Below are positions 44,710 to 53,549 of a stretch of DNA of 64,000 nucleotides, one piece after another. Source of the stretch: an uncultured Paracoccaceae bacterium (GTDB lineage Bacteria; Pseudomonadota; Alphaproteobacteria; Rhodobacterales; Rhodobacteraceae). The stretch is taken from assembly GCA_943787785.1 (NCBI GenBank), contig CALSNT010000015.1, positions 1 through 64,000 on the forward strand. The letters are read 5' to 3'. Positions within the stretch are counted from its first letter, which is position 1. The number at the start of each line of letters is the position of its first letter. The notes beneath the pieces were generated by a model. The model saw only the letters and a program-made list of their open reading frames with translations. It was not told the DNA's origin and searched no databases. The position numbers and the translations under genes are program-made.

Positions 44710-45701
44710 TGCGTGTCTTGCTTCCAGCACTTTTGGCGCTGATGTCATTCCCAGTTTTGGCCGACGAACCCGACATTGGCGCCATCGTCGAATCTTACGT
44801 TTTACCGGGGTATCGCACCCTCGCAGACGAAGCCGCTGATTTGGCTTCGACCGCTGCTAAGGAGTGTTCGCCGGACAGCTCCAATCTGATTGCGGCCTAC
44901 CATAATGCCTTTGATGCGTGGATAGATGTCAGCCACCTGCGATTTGGCCCATCAGAACGCGATGACGACGCTTTTGCTTTGGCGTTCTGGCCAGACCCAA
45001 GAGGGTCCACTCCGAAGGCTCTTGCGTCACTTATCCGGGGCAAAGACGTTGCGGTTTCCAATCCCGCCGAATTCGCCACCGTGTCGATCGCTGCGCGCGG
45101 CTTCTATGCACTGGAATTCCTGCTATTTGATCCGAAACTCGCGCAAGGCGGCGATCAGGATTATCACTGCACATTGGTCCAAGCGATAGCAGCGGACATC
45201 TCGTTGAACGCAGCAGCCATTCTGGAGAGATGGCTGGATGGCTACGGCGCTCTGATGTCCGACCCCGGAAACGACACCTACCGAACTTCGAACGAGGCCG
45301 CGCAGCAGTTGTTCACTGCCCTCTCAGCCGGACTGCAATTCACCTCTGATACCCGGCTTGGTCGCCCGATGGGCACTTTCGAACGGCCCCGCCCAGATCG
45401 AGCGGAAGCTCGTCGATCCGGGCGGTCACTCAGGCATGTGATCTTGTCACTGACGGCGACCAAGCGATTGGCGGCACTCATCGCTATGAACGATAAAATC
45501 GTCGAACGTGCGTTCGATACTGCAATAACAAAGGCCGAGGATTTGGACGACCCCGTTTTCGCCGGAGTTGTCGAACCTCAGGGTCGGTTTCGGGTCGAGT
45601 CGCTCCAACAAAGCATCGACACCATTCGCCGACGTCTGGCAGAGCAGGTTGGCCCCGGCCTTGGCATAGCAGCGGGCTTCAACTCATTGGACGGTGACTG
45701 A
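44709..45701 (+). CDS. Second imelysin family protein
   Basis: A 330-residue exported protein (signal MRVLLPALLALMSFPVLA). An imelysin-like helical-bundle pattern follows, including AAYHNAFDAWIDVSHLRFGP and the GFYALEFLLFDP segment equivalent to the GxHxxE region, in which the His is replaced by Tyr (GFYALE). It shares one base with the di-heme gene stop and one with the DUF1513 start. Two divergent imelysins flanking a di-heme protein is the standard layout. Confidence 0.85.
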   Translation: MRVLLPALLALMSFPVLADEPDIGAIVESYVLPGYRTLADEAADLASTAAKECSPDSSNLIAAYHNAFDAWIDVSHLRFGPSERDDDAFALAFWPDPRGSTPKALASLIRGKDVAVSNPAEFATVSIAARGFYALEFLLFDPKLAQGGDQDYHCTLVQAIAADISLNAAAILERWLDGYGALMSDPGNDTYRTSNEAAQQLFTALSAGLQFTSDTRLGRPMGTFERPRPDRAEARRSGRSLRHVILSLTATKRLAALIAMNDKIVERAFDTAITKAEDLDDPVFAGVVEPQGRFRVESLQQSIDTIRRRLAEQVGPGLGIAAGFNSLDGD

Positions 45702-46756
45702 TGGGCGACCGCAGATCATTCATCGCCGGGATGCTTGCCGCCGGGCTGATTCCCAAACCGACATGGGCCGACGTTGGCAGTCCAGCGTTCCTATCCGCCG
45801 GCAAAAAGCCCGACGGCTCATTCGTGCTGTGCGGTCTTTGCGCAATCGGCCAGATCACATTTGAAATTCCGCTGCCTGGCCGTGGGCACGCCGCTGCCGC
45901 ACATCCGATTTTGGCCGAGGCCGTCGCCTTTGCGCGCCGCCCTGGCACGTTTGCAATCGTCTTGGATTGTACAACTGGTCTCGAAAAAGCGCGACTCAGC
46001 GCTCCTGCGGGTCGCCATTTTTATGGGCACGGGGTGTTCTCTGCTGATGGAGATTTGTTGTTCACGACTGAGAACGACTTCAATGCCGCACGTGGTGTCA
46101 TCGGGGTGTGGGATGCACGTCGTAGATATAAGCGCGTCGGGGAATTCGCATCCGGCGGCGTCGGTCCCCACGATCTGAAACTCATGCCCGATGAACATTT
46201 TCTCGTCGTCGCCAACGGTGGCATCGAAACCCATCCGGAGACCGGTCGGACCAAGCTCAACATCCCAACAATGCGCCCGAACTTGTGCTACGTGGGTTTG
46301 GATGGGCAGATCAGGGACCGGATCGAACTTGATGACCACCATCGGAAAAACTCAATCCGCCACTTGGCGATCTCACCCGATGACACCGTCGCTTTCGCCA
46401 TGCAATGGCAAGGAGACATGACAGAGGACCTACCGCTTCTTGGAGTTCATAATCTGGTGGCTGGAACGATCGGCTTTGCGGAAGGTGCCTCGGTTCACCT
46501 GATGAACGGCTACCTCGGCAGCGTCGCCATCTCAGCGGACGGTCGGGCGCTCGCCACAACCTCACCCCGCAGCGGTGTGCTTCAGATTTTTCATAACAGG
46601 ATTCTAATGGCAACAAACCTCCTTGCAGATGTTTGCGGCGTCGAGGCAATGGCTACAGGATTCTTCGTTACAACAGGAACCGGTTTGGTGATCCCACCTT
46701 CGGGCAACGAGCTTGTGCATCCAATCTCTTGGGACAACCACCTGATTGCCATTTGA
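45701..46756 (+). CDS. DUF1513 protein, exported beta-propeller-like
   Basis: A 351-residue protein with a short Tat-like leader (DRRSFIAGMLAAGLIP). DUF1513 blocks follow: FYGHGVFSADGDLLFTTENDFNAARGVIGVWDA, GVGPHDLKLMPDEHFLVVANGG and SIRHLAISPDDTVAFAMQWQGD. It is the last gene of the imelysin operon. The molecular function is unknown; conserved His residues suggest metal or haem handling. Confidence 0.87.
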   Translation: MGDRRSFIAGMLAAGLIPKPTWADVGSPAFLSAGKKPDGSFVLCGLCAIGQITFEIPLPGRGHAAAAHPILAEAVAFARRPGTFAIVLDCTTGLEKARLSAPAGRHFYGHGVFSADGDLLFTTENDFNAARGVIGVWDARRRYKRVGEFASGGVGPHDLKLMPDEHFLVVANGGIETHPETGRTKLNIPTMRPNLCYVGLDGQIRDRIELDDHHRKNSIRHLAISPDDTVAFAMQWQGDMTEDLPLLGVHNLVAGTIGFAEGASVHLMNGYLGSVAISADGRALATTSPRSGVLQIFHNRILMATNLLADVCGVEAMATGFFVTTGTGLVIPPSGNELVHPISWDNHLIAI

Positions 46757-46822
46757 TATGCGCCGAGGTGCGCCTGGTGTTGCTGCCGGTCCCGTTGTTT
46801 AGGAATGCTGCTTGGCCACCAG

Positions 46823-47310
46823 TCACGGGATGCCTTTGCCTTTGCCAGCCTCGGTCACACCATCGATCAGGACAAACATAATGGTGCAGGGTTTCGTTCC
46901 TCGATTGGCCCAGGCATGGTTCGTGCCGCGTTGGATGACGACATCGCCAGCTTTCAGCAGCACGTCATCCTCTTCCTTGTCCATCAGCATCCAGATCTCG
47001 CCATTCATGACGATACCGTAGTCCACTGAATCCGTACGGTGCATCCAGGGATGACGTCCGCCTTGGACGACATTTGACCCGGCACCCATTTCCGCAAATG
47101 CAGCAGCGCCATCTTCGCTGGACAAGCGTGCCATCACTTCCGGGTCTTCGGGCATGAATTCGACGCACCTGAATACGGTCCCATTTTCAGGCGGATGCAG
47201 AATAAATGGGCCGGTGCAGATCTCGGTCGGGCCGTCGTATTCGGCAGGTGTTTGATCTGAGAACGGCGGAGCAATACTCGGCCACGGTAGCGGCGGCACA
47301 GTGCTGTCGC
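46823..47310 (-). pseudogene. Cupin domain protein truncated by IS21
   Basis: The frame shows a cupin barrel: MHRTDSVDYGIVMNGEIWMLMDKEEDDVLLKAGDVVIQRGTNHAWANRG. The N-terminal segment expected in such proteins (about 20-50 residues) is missing, because the reading frame runs into the IS21 left end at 47311 and a stop at about 47320. A GTG at 47299 could still start a 158-residue form. The right flank of the IS21 does not continue the cupin, so sequence was lost as well. Confidence 0.7.
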
Positions 47311-47359
47311 GGGCGGCTTAAAAGTCGGCCACTTTTGTCCTTTCGGTTTTCGGGAGGGC

Positions 47360-48865
47360 TTGGGGATTTTCACCGTGGATTTGTATTTGAAGGTTCGCCA
47401 CGCTCACTTTGAGGAAGGGTTGAGCGGGCGCCGGATTGCCCGGGATTTTGGGCTTAGCCGGGACAGTGTTTCGAAGATGTTGGCGTATTCTGAGCCGCCC
47501 GGATATCGGCGAACGGCGCCGATCAGGCGTCCCAGGCTTGATCCTTATACGGGTCAGATCGACCAATGGCTTGCGGAAGACAAGACCCGTCCCCGCAAGC
47601 AGCGCCATACGGCCAAGCGGATCTTTGAACGGCTACGTGACGAATGTGGGTTCGGTGGCGGTTACACGATTGTCAAAGACTACGTCCGATCCAGGAAGCG
47701 CTCCGGCAAGGAGATGTTTGTTCCGCTGAGCCATCCGCCTGGACACGCCCAGGCCGACTTTGGCGAAGCGCTGGTTGTGATCGGCGGTGTCGAGCAAAAG
47801 GCGTTCTTCTTTGCGCTTGATTTGCCCCACAGTGATGCCTGCTACATCCGCGCGTATCCTGCGGCGAACACCGAAGCCTGGCTGGACGGGCACGTACATG
47901 CCTTTGGCTTTTTTGGCGCGGTGCCGCGCTCTGTCCTTTACGACAATGATCGCTGCCTTGTGGCGAAGATCATGCCGGATGACACCCGCCAGAGAACCCA
48001 GCGGTTCAGCGCGATGCTCTCTCATTATGTGATCGGTGACCGTTATGGCCGTCCCGGCAAGGGCAATGATAAGGGCAAAGTCGAAGGCCTTGTTGGGTAC
48101 GGGCGGCGCAACTTCATGGTACCGATCCCGCGCTTTGCCCATTGGGATGCGTTCAACGACTACCTTGAAGAACAATGCCGCAAACGGCAGGCCGACATGC
48201 TGCGCGGTCACAAGGTCAGTATCGGCGAACGGCTGGAGGCTGATCTGGCGGCCATGCGTCCTTTGCCCGCCGCGCCCTTTGAAGCCTGTGATCTCCAAAG
48301 TGGCCAAGTCACATCAACATCCCAGGTGCGCTACCGGGGCAACGATTACTCAGTCCCCGTTGCCTATGGCCATCGAGAGGTTTGGATCAAAGGCTTCGTT
48401 GACCGCGTCGTGATTGGCTGCGCGGCAGAGATCATCGCAGACCATCCCCGCTCCTATGACTCAGGCGATATGGTGTTTGACCCGGTGCATTACCTGCGCC
48501 TGATCGAGCGCAAGATCATGTCCTTTGATCAGGCAGCGCCCTTGCAGGGCTGGGAGCTGCCAGAAGCCTTCGCCACGCTCCAGCGGCTCTTGGAGGCCCG
48601 GCAAGGCAAGACCGGGAAGCGGGAGTATGTGCAGGTTCTTCGCCTGTTGGAACGCTTTGATCTGGCGGTGCTGCATCTGGCGATCAAAGACGCACTGCTG
48701 ATGAGAGCGGTCAGCTTCGACGCGATCAAGCATCTGCTTCTCTGCCGTGTTGAGCGCCGACCGCCGCGGCTGGATCTGGATGTCTATCCCTTTCTGCCCA
48801 GAACCAATGTCGCCACAACGTCTGCAGCCACCTACATGAGCCTGCTGACAGGCGGTGGCGCATGA
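47360..48865 (+). CDS. istA: IS21 transposase IstA
   Basis: A 501-residue transposase: N-terminal helix-turn-helix (GLSGRRIARDFGLSRDSVSKMLAYSEPPGY), rve catalytic core with Asp in HAQADFGEALVVIGG and VLYDNDRCLV and the Glu of GKVEGLVGYGRRNF, and the C-terminal DNA-binding region. TTG 47360 is given as start because of family length and the GGGAGG just upstream; GTG 47375 is an alternative. Confidence 0.95.
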   Translation: MGIFTVDLYLKVRHAHFEEGLSGRRIARDFGLSRDSVSKMLAYSEPPGYRRTAPIRRPRLDPYTGQIDQWLAEDKTRPRKQRHTAKRIFERLRDECGFGGGYTIVKDYVRSRKRSGKEMFVPLSHPPGHAQADFGEALVVIGGVEQKAFFFALDLPHSDACYIRAYPAANTEAWLDGHVHAFGFFGAVPRSVLYDNDRCLVAKIMPDDTRQRTQRFSAMLSHYVIGDRYGRPGKGNDKGKVEGLVGYGRRNFMVPIPRFAHWDAFNDYLEEQCRKRQADMLRGHKVSIGERLEADLAAMRPLPAAPFEACDLQSGQVTSTSQVRYRGNDYSVPVAYGHREVWIKGFVDRVVIGCAAEIIADHPRSYDSGDMVFDPVHYLRLIERKIMSFDQAAPLQGWELPEAFATLQRLLEARQGKTGKREYVQVLRLLERFDLAVLHLAIKDALLMRAVSFDAIKHLLLCRVERRPPRLDLDVYPFLPRTNVATTSAATYMSLLTGGGA

Positions 48866-49626
48866 CCGAGGCTCCTGAACTGCTTCTGGCCCATCACCTC
48901 AAAACCCTGCGGTTGCCCACATTCCTGCGTGAGCACGACAAGCAAGCGCGTATCTGCGCCGCAGAGGGCGTGGACCATGTCCGCTATCTGGCCCGGCTGA
49001 CCGAGTTGGAACTGATCGACCGCGAACGACGCATGGTCGAACGCAGGATCAAGTCGGCGAAGTTCCCGGCGGTCAAAAGCCTGGACAGCTTCGACTTCAA
49101 GGCGATCCCATCGCTGAACAAGATGATGGTTCTGGAATTGGCGCGCTGTGATTGGATCGAGCGCCAGGAGAACGTCATCGCGCTCGGCCCGTCCGGCACC
49201 GGCAAAACCCATGTCGCGCTCGGGCTGGGCCTTGCAGCGTGTCAAAAAGGGCTGCCGGTGGCGTTTGTAACAGCAGCGGCGTTGGTCAATGAACTGATGG
49301 AATCCAGAGACGAGAAGCGCTTGCTGCGCCTGCAGCGACAACTGGCCAAAGTCAAACTGCTGATCATCGACGAGTTGGGCTTCGTGCCCCTCAGCAAAAC
49401 CGGCGCTGAACTATTGTTCGAGCTGATCTCACAGCGTTACGAACGCGGCTCCACGCTAATCACCAGCAACCTGCCATTCGAAGAATGGACTGACACATTC
49501 GGCACCGAACGCCTGACTGGCGCCCTTCTGGATCGCCTGACCCATCATGTGAACATTCTGGAAATGAACGGCGAAAGCTACCGCCTCAGCCAGAGCCGCC
49601 AACGAACCAAAACAACCGGAACTTGA
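48862..49626 (+). CDS. istB: IS21 helper ATPase IstB
   Basis: A 254-residue DnaC/IstB-type AAA+ ATPase with Walker A ALGPSGTGKTHVA, Walker B KLLIIDELGFVPLSKTG and sensor TLITSNLPFEEW. It overlaps the istA stop by 4 bp and assists strand transfer by IstA. Full family length. Confidence 0.96.
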   Translation: MTEAPELLLAHHLKTLRLPTFLREHDKQARICAAEGVDHVRYLARLTELELIDRERRMVERRIKSAKFPAVKSLDSFDFKAIPSLNKMMVLELARCDWIERQENVIALGPSGTGKTHVALGLGLAACQKGLPVAFVTAAALVNELMESRDEKRLLRLQRQLAKVKLLIIDELGFVPLSKTGAELLFELISQRYERGSTLITSNLPFEEWTDTFGTERLTGALLDRLTHHVNILEMNGESYRLSQSRQRTKTTGT

Positions 49627-49734
49627 TCAAAGCAGGATTGGCCTGACGGCCAATGCGCCTTGGAACGTGCTTGCTACCTGAGGGCCTCACGCTCCAAGGC
49701 GCACACCACAAACTGGCCGGCTTTTGCTCCGCCC

Positions 49735-50008
49735 TAGTGGCAGGATATTACGCCGCCGTTGACACCGATGGCAGTTCGAACGGGACAACGGTAGATTTGG
49801 CCATGGCGGCATATCCTTTCTCTCTGAGATCGACGGCGTCTTTCAACACCGCCATGATATGCCGCTTACTTCAGGCCATCACCAACTTTCGGGCATAACT
49901 CACAGCCTTAGATCAACTAGCAAGCTTGCCTAAACATTTCTGGGCGCGCAGTTGTCAAATTTCGTGCTTGGGACAGGCCTGTTGGCATTTCTAACGATCT
50001 AAGGTTTC
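49735..50008. other. Remnant region between IS21 and the acyltransferase
   Basis: No convincing gene. GCGGCATATC (near 49807) and its complement GATATGCCGC (near 49856) form a long-armed inverted repeat around a 39-base loop. The reverse strand reads a 35-residue tail (49855 to 49748) that could be the end of a lost transposase or other gene. I cannot assign it. Confidence 0.4.
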
Positions 50009-50977
50009 TTATGCAGACAATGGTTGCTTTGACACGCCGTCCCACCGTCTCAACATCCAATACCACTGCTCAGGGTCTGCTTTGATCCGCGCAGATAGAC
50101 TGTCATTAAAAGCGCGGGTCATGGTGACGCAGTCTGTGTGGGGGATTGGAGCTTCGAATACCACGTGAAATGCATTCCCGTCTTCAATGCGAATACCATA
50201 GGCAGGTATCATGGGCAGTTCGTATTTGAGTGCAAGTTGGGCAGCAGCGACGGACGTGAGCGCGTCAAGACCAAGAAACGGTATCCGTACACCTTCAGAA
50301 TATTTTTCATCCAACAAGATTGAGATAATGCCGCCATCCCGCAAATGCCGTACAAGGCCCCTAGTCCCAACTCTACCGGTGGCCAGAATCGGTTTGCCGC
50401 CCGCCTCAATGCCGGAACGAATTCGGCGCTCATAGTGGCGGTTTTTGTGGGGCCGATAAACAGCTCCGCTTTCCATCCCGTGCATTTTGATCACGGCACG
50501 AACTGCTTCCCATTGTCCAAAATGACCTGACACAATGATTGCCCCTTTGCCGACCGAGTTCGCCTCTTTCAGCGCGGCAAGGCCGGGACCTGAGTTTCTG
50601 AACTTGTGGTGTTGGATTTGGAATTCAGCATCGTGGTAAATCTCAAAAAGCGTTCGCCCCATATGCCTCCCCATATTTCGACGAAGCTTTGCGCGTTCAC
50701 CTCGCATCATGTTGGGAAAAACTTGCTTAACTTCCCGGTCAAACCGGCTTCTTGCAGGCGGGAACCAGCTCATGACAAACCCAAAAGTCGTCCCCAAACC
50801 ACGGGACCGATAATCGAACGTGCGCCATCGATAGGCTGTAAGCGCAGACCACAAGGCGAAGTACCGAGCGTGATGTAAGACTGATGTCAGGGTGGTGGAA
50901 TACATGGCACCGTATGACTGGGTTTTGTTGCAATACCAATCGAAATCGTAGGGCCCACCACTCCGTTCCATACCCAT
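50009..50977 (-). CDS. Lysophospholipid acyltransferase family protein (LpxL/HtrB-like)
   Basis: A 322-residue member of the Kdo2-lipid A acyltransferase family. The catalytic H-x4-E motif is in IVSGHFGQWEAVRA; later blocks are GGIISILLDEKYSEGVRIPFLG and the closing DPEQWYWMLRRWDG. An N-terminal hydrophobic stretch (LHHARYFALWSALTAYRWR) would anchor it in the inner membrane. It lies between IS21 and the integrase, so it is probably island cargo that modifies lipid A or another membrane lipid. The start could be Met25. Confidence 0.85.
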   Translation of the reverse strand: MGMERSGGPYDFDWYCNKTQSYGAMYSTTLTSVLHHARYFALWSALTAYRWRTFDYRSRGLGTTFGFVMSWFPPARSRFDREVKQVFPNMMRGERAKLRRNMGRHMGRTLFEIYHDAEFQIQHHKFRNSGPGLAALKEANSVGKGAIIVSGHFGQWEAVRAVIKMHGMESGAVYRPHKNRHYERRIRSGIEAGGKPILATGRVGTRGLVRHLRDGGIISILLDEKYSEGVRIPFLGLDALTSVAAAQLALKYELPMIPAYGIRIEDGNAFHVVFEAPIPHTDCVTMTRAFNDSLSARIKADPEQWYWMLRRWDGVSKQPLSA

Positions 50978-51044
50978 TTCCGTTTGAATCGGCGCGTTCT
51001 CAAGGCCGCAATCTGAGGCTTCCGTAAAGTCGCATTTCCCGACC

Positions 51045-52061
51045 CTAGTCGATTAACCCAACCACATCCTGCACATTCAAATGTGTGTATCGTTGAACAC
51101 TTCTGATGTCTCTGTGCCCACTTACCATCATGATCTGGGCTTGGTTCAGTCCCTTTCTGGCAACCTCTGTGATCCTTGAGTGCCGAAGTTGGTGGAATCT
51201 CACATCACTGTCCAATCCGACCGCTTCCCTAGCCCTCCTGACAGCCTGTGTGACGCTGTAGGCTGCGACCGGGTATATCCTTGCGTTTCGATCCGAGATT
51301 CCTGTCAGTGACTCTCTCAGGAGCTCTACGGCCCGTTTGGTCAAGGGAACATCCCTGTCTCCTTCTTTGCCGTCAACGACACAAAGAAATCTGTCTTCGA
51401 GATGCAGATCATGGGGCGTCAAACGTAGTATTTCAGATCGCCTCATTGCTGTCTCATATGCCAGTTCCGTTATCAAAGCCATTTGGGGCGACATGGCAGA
51501 CAACAGCATCATCAACTCGTCCCTTGAGACCACACGGTCCCGTGGCTTGCTAGGTTTGGGCATTGTGATCAGCTCGCATGGGTTCTGGATGCTTGGCTTT
51601 CCCTCCGATACCAACTCGCGAATGTACCAGCGATAAACCCTTCGGATCATCAACAGTTCATCCCGACACGTTGCCTGCGTAACCTCTGCCAATCGATGCT
51701 GCTTGAAGGCATTCACATCCTTTAGCGTGATACGGTCCATCCGGTTTCGCATTTTCTTGAACTTGCAGATTCTGTCGATCCTGTTGGCGGTAAGAGCCTG
51801 TGAAAGTCGGTTCTCCAGTTCGTTGTGGCAATACATGTGGCCAGCATCCAGAAATGGCGGATGTCCGAGACCAAGTTCCAGACCTTTTTGCTGAGCGAAG
51901 CGTTCAGCTCTTCCACGAGTTGCGAATGTGCCGGAGGCGAAAATCTTGCCTTTGCCTCTGATTTGAACGTTCCATTTACCCGAAGGCAGTTTGCGAATCG
52001 TAGCCATTGCGAAAAGTTCCCATATTAGTTTAACTTTATCTCGTAAATACTTATTTTTCAT
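51045..52061 (-). CDS. int: Tyrosine recombinase / integrase
   Basis: A 338-residue phage-type integrase with an N-terminal AP2-like arm-binding domain (KWNVQIRGKGKIFASGTFATRGRAERFAQQKG), a core SAM-like domain and the catalytic set Arg (YETAMRRSEIL), HQLRHSRITEVA, and GHRDIRSVQRYTHL with the nucleophile Tyr. Its start faces the tRNA-Gly fragment 18 bp away, the usual geometry of an island integrase beside its attachment site. It is intact. Confidence 0.95.
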   Translation of the reverse strand: MKNKYLRDKVKLIWELFAMATIRKLPSGKWNVQIRGKGKIFASGTFATRGRAERFAQQKGLELGLGHPPFLDAGHMYCHNELENRLSQALTANRIDRICKFKKMRNRMDRITLKDVNAFKQHRLAEVTQATCRDELLMIRRVYRWYIRELVSEGKPSIQNPCELITMPKPSKPRDRVVSRDELMMLLSAMSPQMALITELAYETAMRRSEILRLTPHDLHLEDRFLCVVDGKEGDRDVPLTKRAVELLRESLTGISDRNARIYPVAAYSVTQAVRRAREAVGLDSDVRFHQLRHSRITEVARKGLNQAQIMMVSGHRDIRSVQRYTHLNVQDVVGLID

Positions 52062-52078
52062 ATATTAAATACCGATTA

Positions 52079-52120
52079 CCAAGGTTAGGGTCGTGAGTTC
52101 GAATCTCATCGCCCGCTCCA
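52079..52120 (+). repeat. tRNA-Gly 3' fragment, island attachment site (attR)
   Basis: The 42 bp contain the 3' half of a tRNA-Gly: anticodon-arm strand CCAAGGTT, T-arm GTGAGTTCGAATCTCAT, acceptor strand CGCCCGC and TCCA. Upstream sequence is AT-rich and has no acceptor 5' strand or D arm, so this is not a complete tRNA gene. It is the target duplicate left when an element integrates into a tRNA 3' end, with the chromosome to the right. Confidence 0.85.
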
Positions 52121-52128
52121 AATTTACA

Positions 52129-52160
52129 AGGCCATCCGGCAACGGGTGGCCTGTTTTTTT
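52129..52160 (+). terminator. Rho-independent terminator originally of tRNA-Gly
   Basis: A 10-bp stem AGGCCATCCG/CGGGTGGCCT (one G-T pair) with a GCAA loop is followed by G and seven T. It is placed 8 bp after the tRNA fragment, consistent with being the native terminator of the tRNA gene. Confidence 0.85.
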
Positions 52161-52286
52161 GGCCACAACAGATCCGCCTGATGGTCGGCACGCATAGCGC
52201 CGGTCTTCACAATGACGGTCGCGTCGCTCATGGTAGGTTCATGTACGCCACACTTCACGATATTATTGAATTGGAAACAGAGCGCT

Positions 52287-53549
52287 GTGGTGTCTAAACC
52301 CCTGCACATCCTGCGGATCACTCCCCACTTTCTTCGCCCCAAGCTCGCCCCGGTGGCCTATGATCCATGCGGAGGTTTGCAGGTCCAGTCGCGACGCCTA
52401 ACCCAGGCATTGGATCGAGGAACCATTCGGCAGACGGTTTTGACCAGTCGTCTGCCGGGTAGTGCCCGGAAGGAAAATCTGGCGAACGGTACAGAAATTC
52501 ACTCGGTCGGGCCGGTTCTGCCAGAATGGCTGGTGCCTTGGGCGTTGTCGCTGACATGGGGGATTGCGGTCCTGGCACAGCTTTGGCGGCAGCGTCGTAC
52601 CGTTGATCTGATCCACATCCACTTAAATCACTGGCTATGGTGCAGAATCCTGATTGTAGCCGCGCGAACAATCGGACTGCCGACGGTGGTGAAAGCAAGC
52701 ACCGATCTTTGGGTGGCTCAGAACAACCGATTCGTGCGGCACATTGGCCATTGGATCGACGGGTTTGCACTCCGCCGGGCCTCTCACGTGATTACACTGA
52801 CGGAAAGCTGCGCCAGAAAAATGCGTTTCAGCTACGGTTTCACAACCGAACAGGCGACAGTGATTCCCGATGCGATTGATCTTTCGGCGTTTTGCGCAAA
52901 CCTCTCGCCTATACAGATCGAGGCGTTCCGACAGCGGTTTGCAATTCCAAACGACAGAAATATCGTCCTCTATCTGGGCCGCATCCGGTCCGAGAAGGGC
53001 TGGCAAGACCTGCCGGACGTCGCCCGCGCCCTCGGCCCCCAGGACTTCCTTCTGATCTGCGGCGACGGACCAGACCGGGCGAAACTCAAGACAGCAATGG
53101 CGCGAGCCTGTCCAGATGACCGATGGCGTATCACAGGCTTCGTCGATCAGTTGCAAGCGCGCATTGCGCTCGAGGTTGCGGACATCCTGATTCTACCTTC
53201 CCGACGCGAGGCTTTCGGAGGATTCCTGCTGGAAGCAATGGCCTGCGGTATCCCTGCGGTTTCTTACCGGATCGGAGGCATACCCGAGCTGGCTGGAAAT
53301 CCCGCCGCCATCAGACTGATTGAACCGGGTGATACAGCAGCGTTCACCAGCGCTGTGTGTCATCTTTTGAGCGACCCTGCGGAACGCGAGCTATTAACTC
53401 AGCGCGGTCAGGATCGTGTCTCGGACTTCGGGCTGGATGACGCAACAGCCTCGGTTCTGTCAGTTTACGCAAAGGTCATGGCCACACCACACGCGACCAT
53501 CAACCGACTGAAATCGCTACAGAAACCTGACTCACAGATGACACGATGA
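52287..53549 (+). CDS. Glycosyltransferase family 4 protein
   Basis: A GT-B fold enzyme of about 420 residues. The acceptor domain begins LHILRITPHFLRPK. The donor domain has VLYLGRIRSEKGWQDL and the EX7E motif region SRREAFGGFLLEAMACGIPAVSYRIGGIPEL. It uses a nucleotide sugar, probably for envelope polysaccharide. GTG 52287/52290 places the first beta strand at the usual distance; an in-frame ATG at 52212 would add 25 residues of unusual sequence. It overlaps the PIG-L gene by 4 bp. Confidence 0.87.
   Translation: MVSKPLHILRITPHFLRPKLAPVAYDPCGGLQVQSRRLTQALDRGTIRQTVLTSRLPGSARKENLANGTEIHSVGPVLPEWLVPWALSLTWGIAVLAQLWRQRRTVDLIHIHLNHWLWCRILIVAARTIGLPTVVKASTDLWVAQNNRFVRHIGHWIDGFALRRASHVITLTESCARKMRFSYGFTTEQATVIPDAIDLSAFCANLSPIQIEAFRQRFAIPNDRNIVLYLGRIRSEKGWQDLPDVARALGPQDFLLICGDGPDRAKLKTAMARACPDDRWRITGFVDQLQARIALEVADILILPSRREAFGGFLLEAMACGIPAVSYRIGGIPELAGNPAAIRLIEPGDTAAFTSAVCHLLSDPAERELLTQRGQDRVSDFGLDDATASVLSVYAKVMATPHATINRLKSLQKPDSQMTR

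Larger units (their letters stand above)
47311..49734 (+). mobile_element. IS21-family element, about 2.4 kb
   Basis: The element holds intact istA and istB with overlapping stop/start. Imperfect terminal repeats are visible: left GGGCGGCTTAAAAGTCGGCC (47311) and right, reverse-complemented, GGGCGGAGCAAAAGCCGGCC (from 49734). I find no convincing target duplication, and the outer ends may extend a few bases further. The flanks do not form one gene, suggesting a deletion or recombination next to the element. Confidence 0.85.

Noticed and set aside
49653-49898. An 81-residue + strand frame after IS21
   Set aside because: It starts inside the IS21 right end and crosses its boundary, with no coherent domain or ribosome site.
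52079-52120. A functional tRNA-Gly gene
   Set aside because: Only the anticodon 3' strand, T arm and acceptor 3' strand are present; no D arm or 5' acceptor strand exists upstream.
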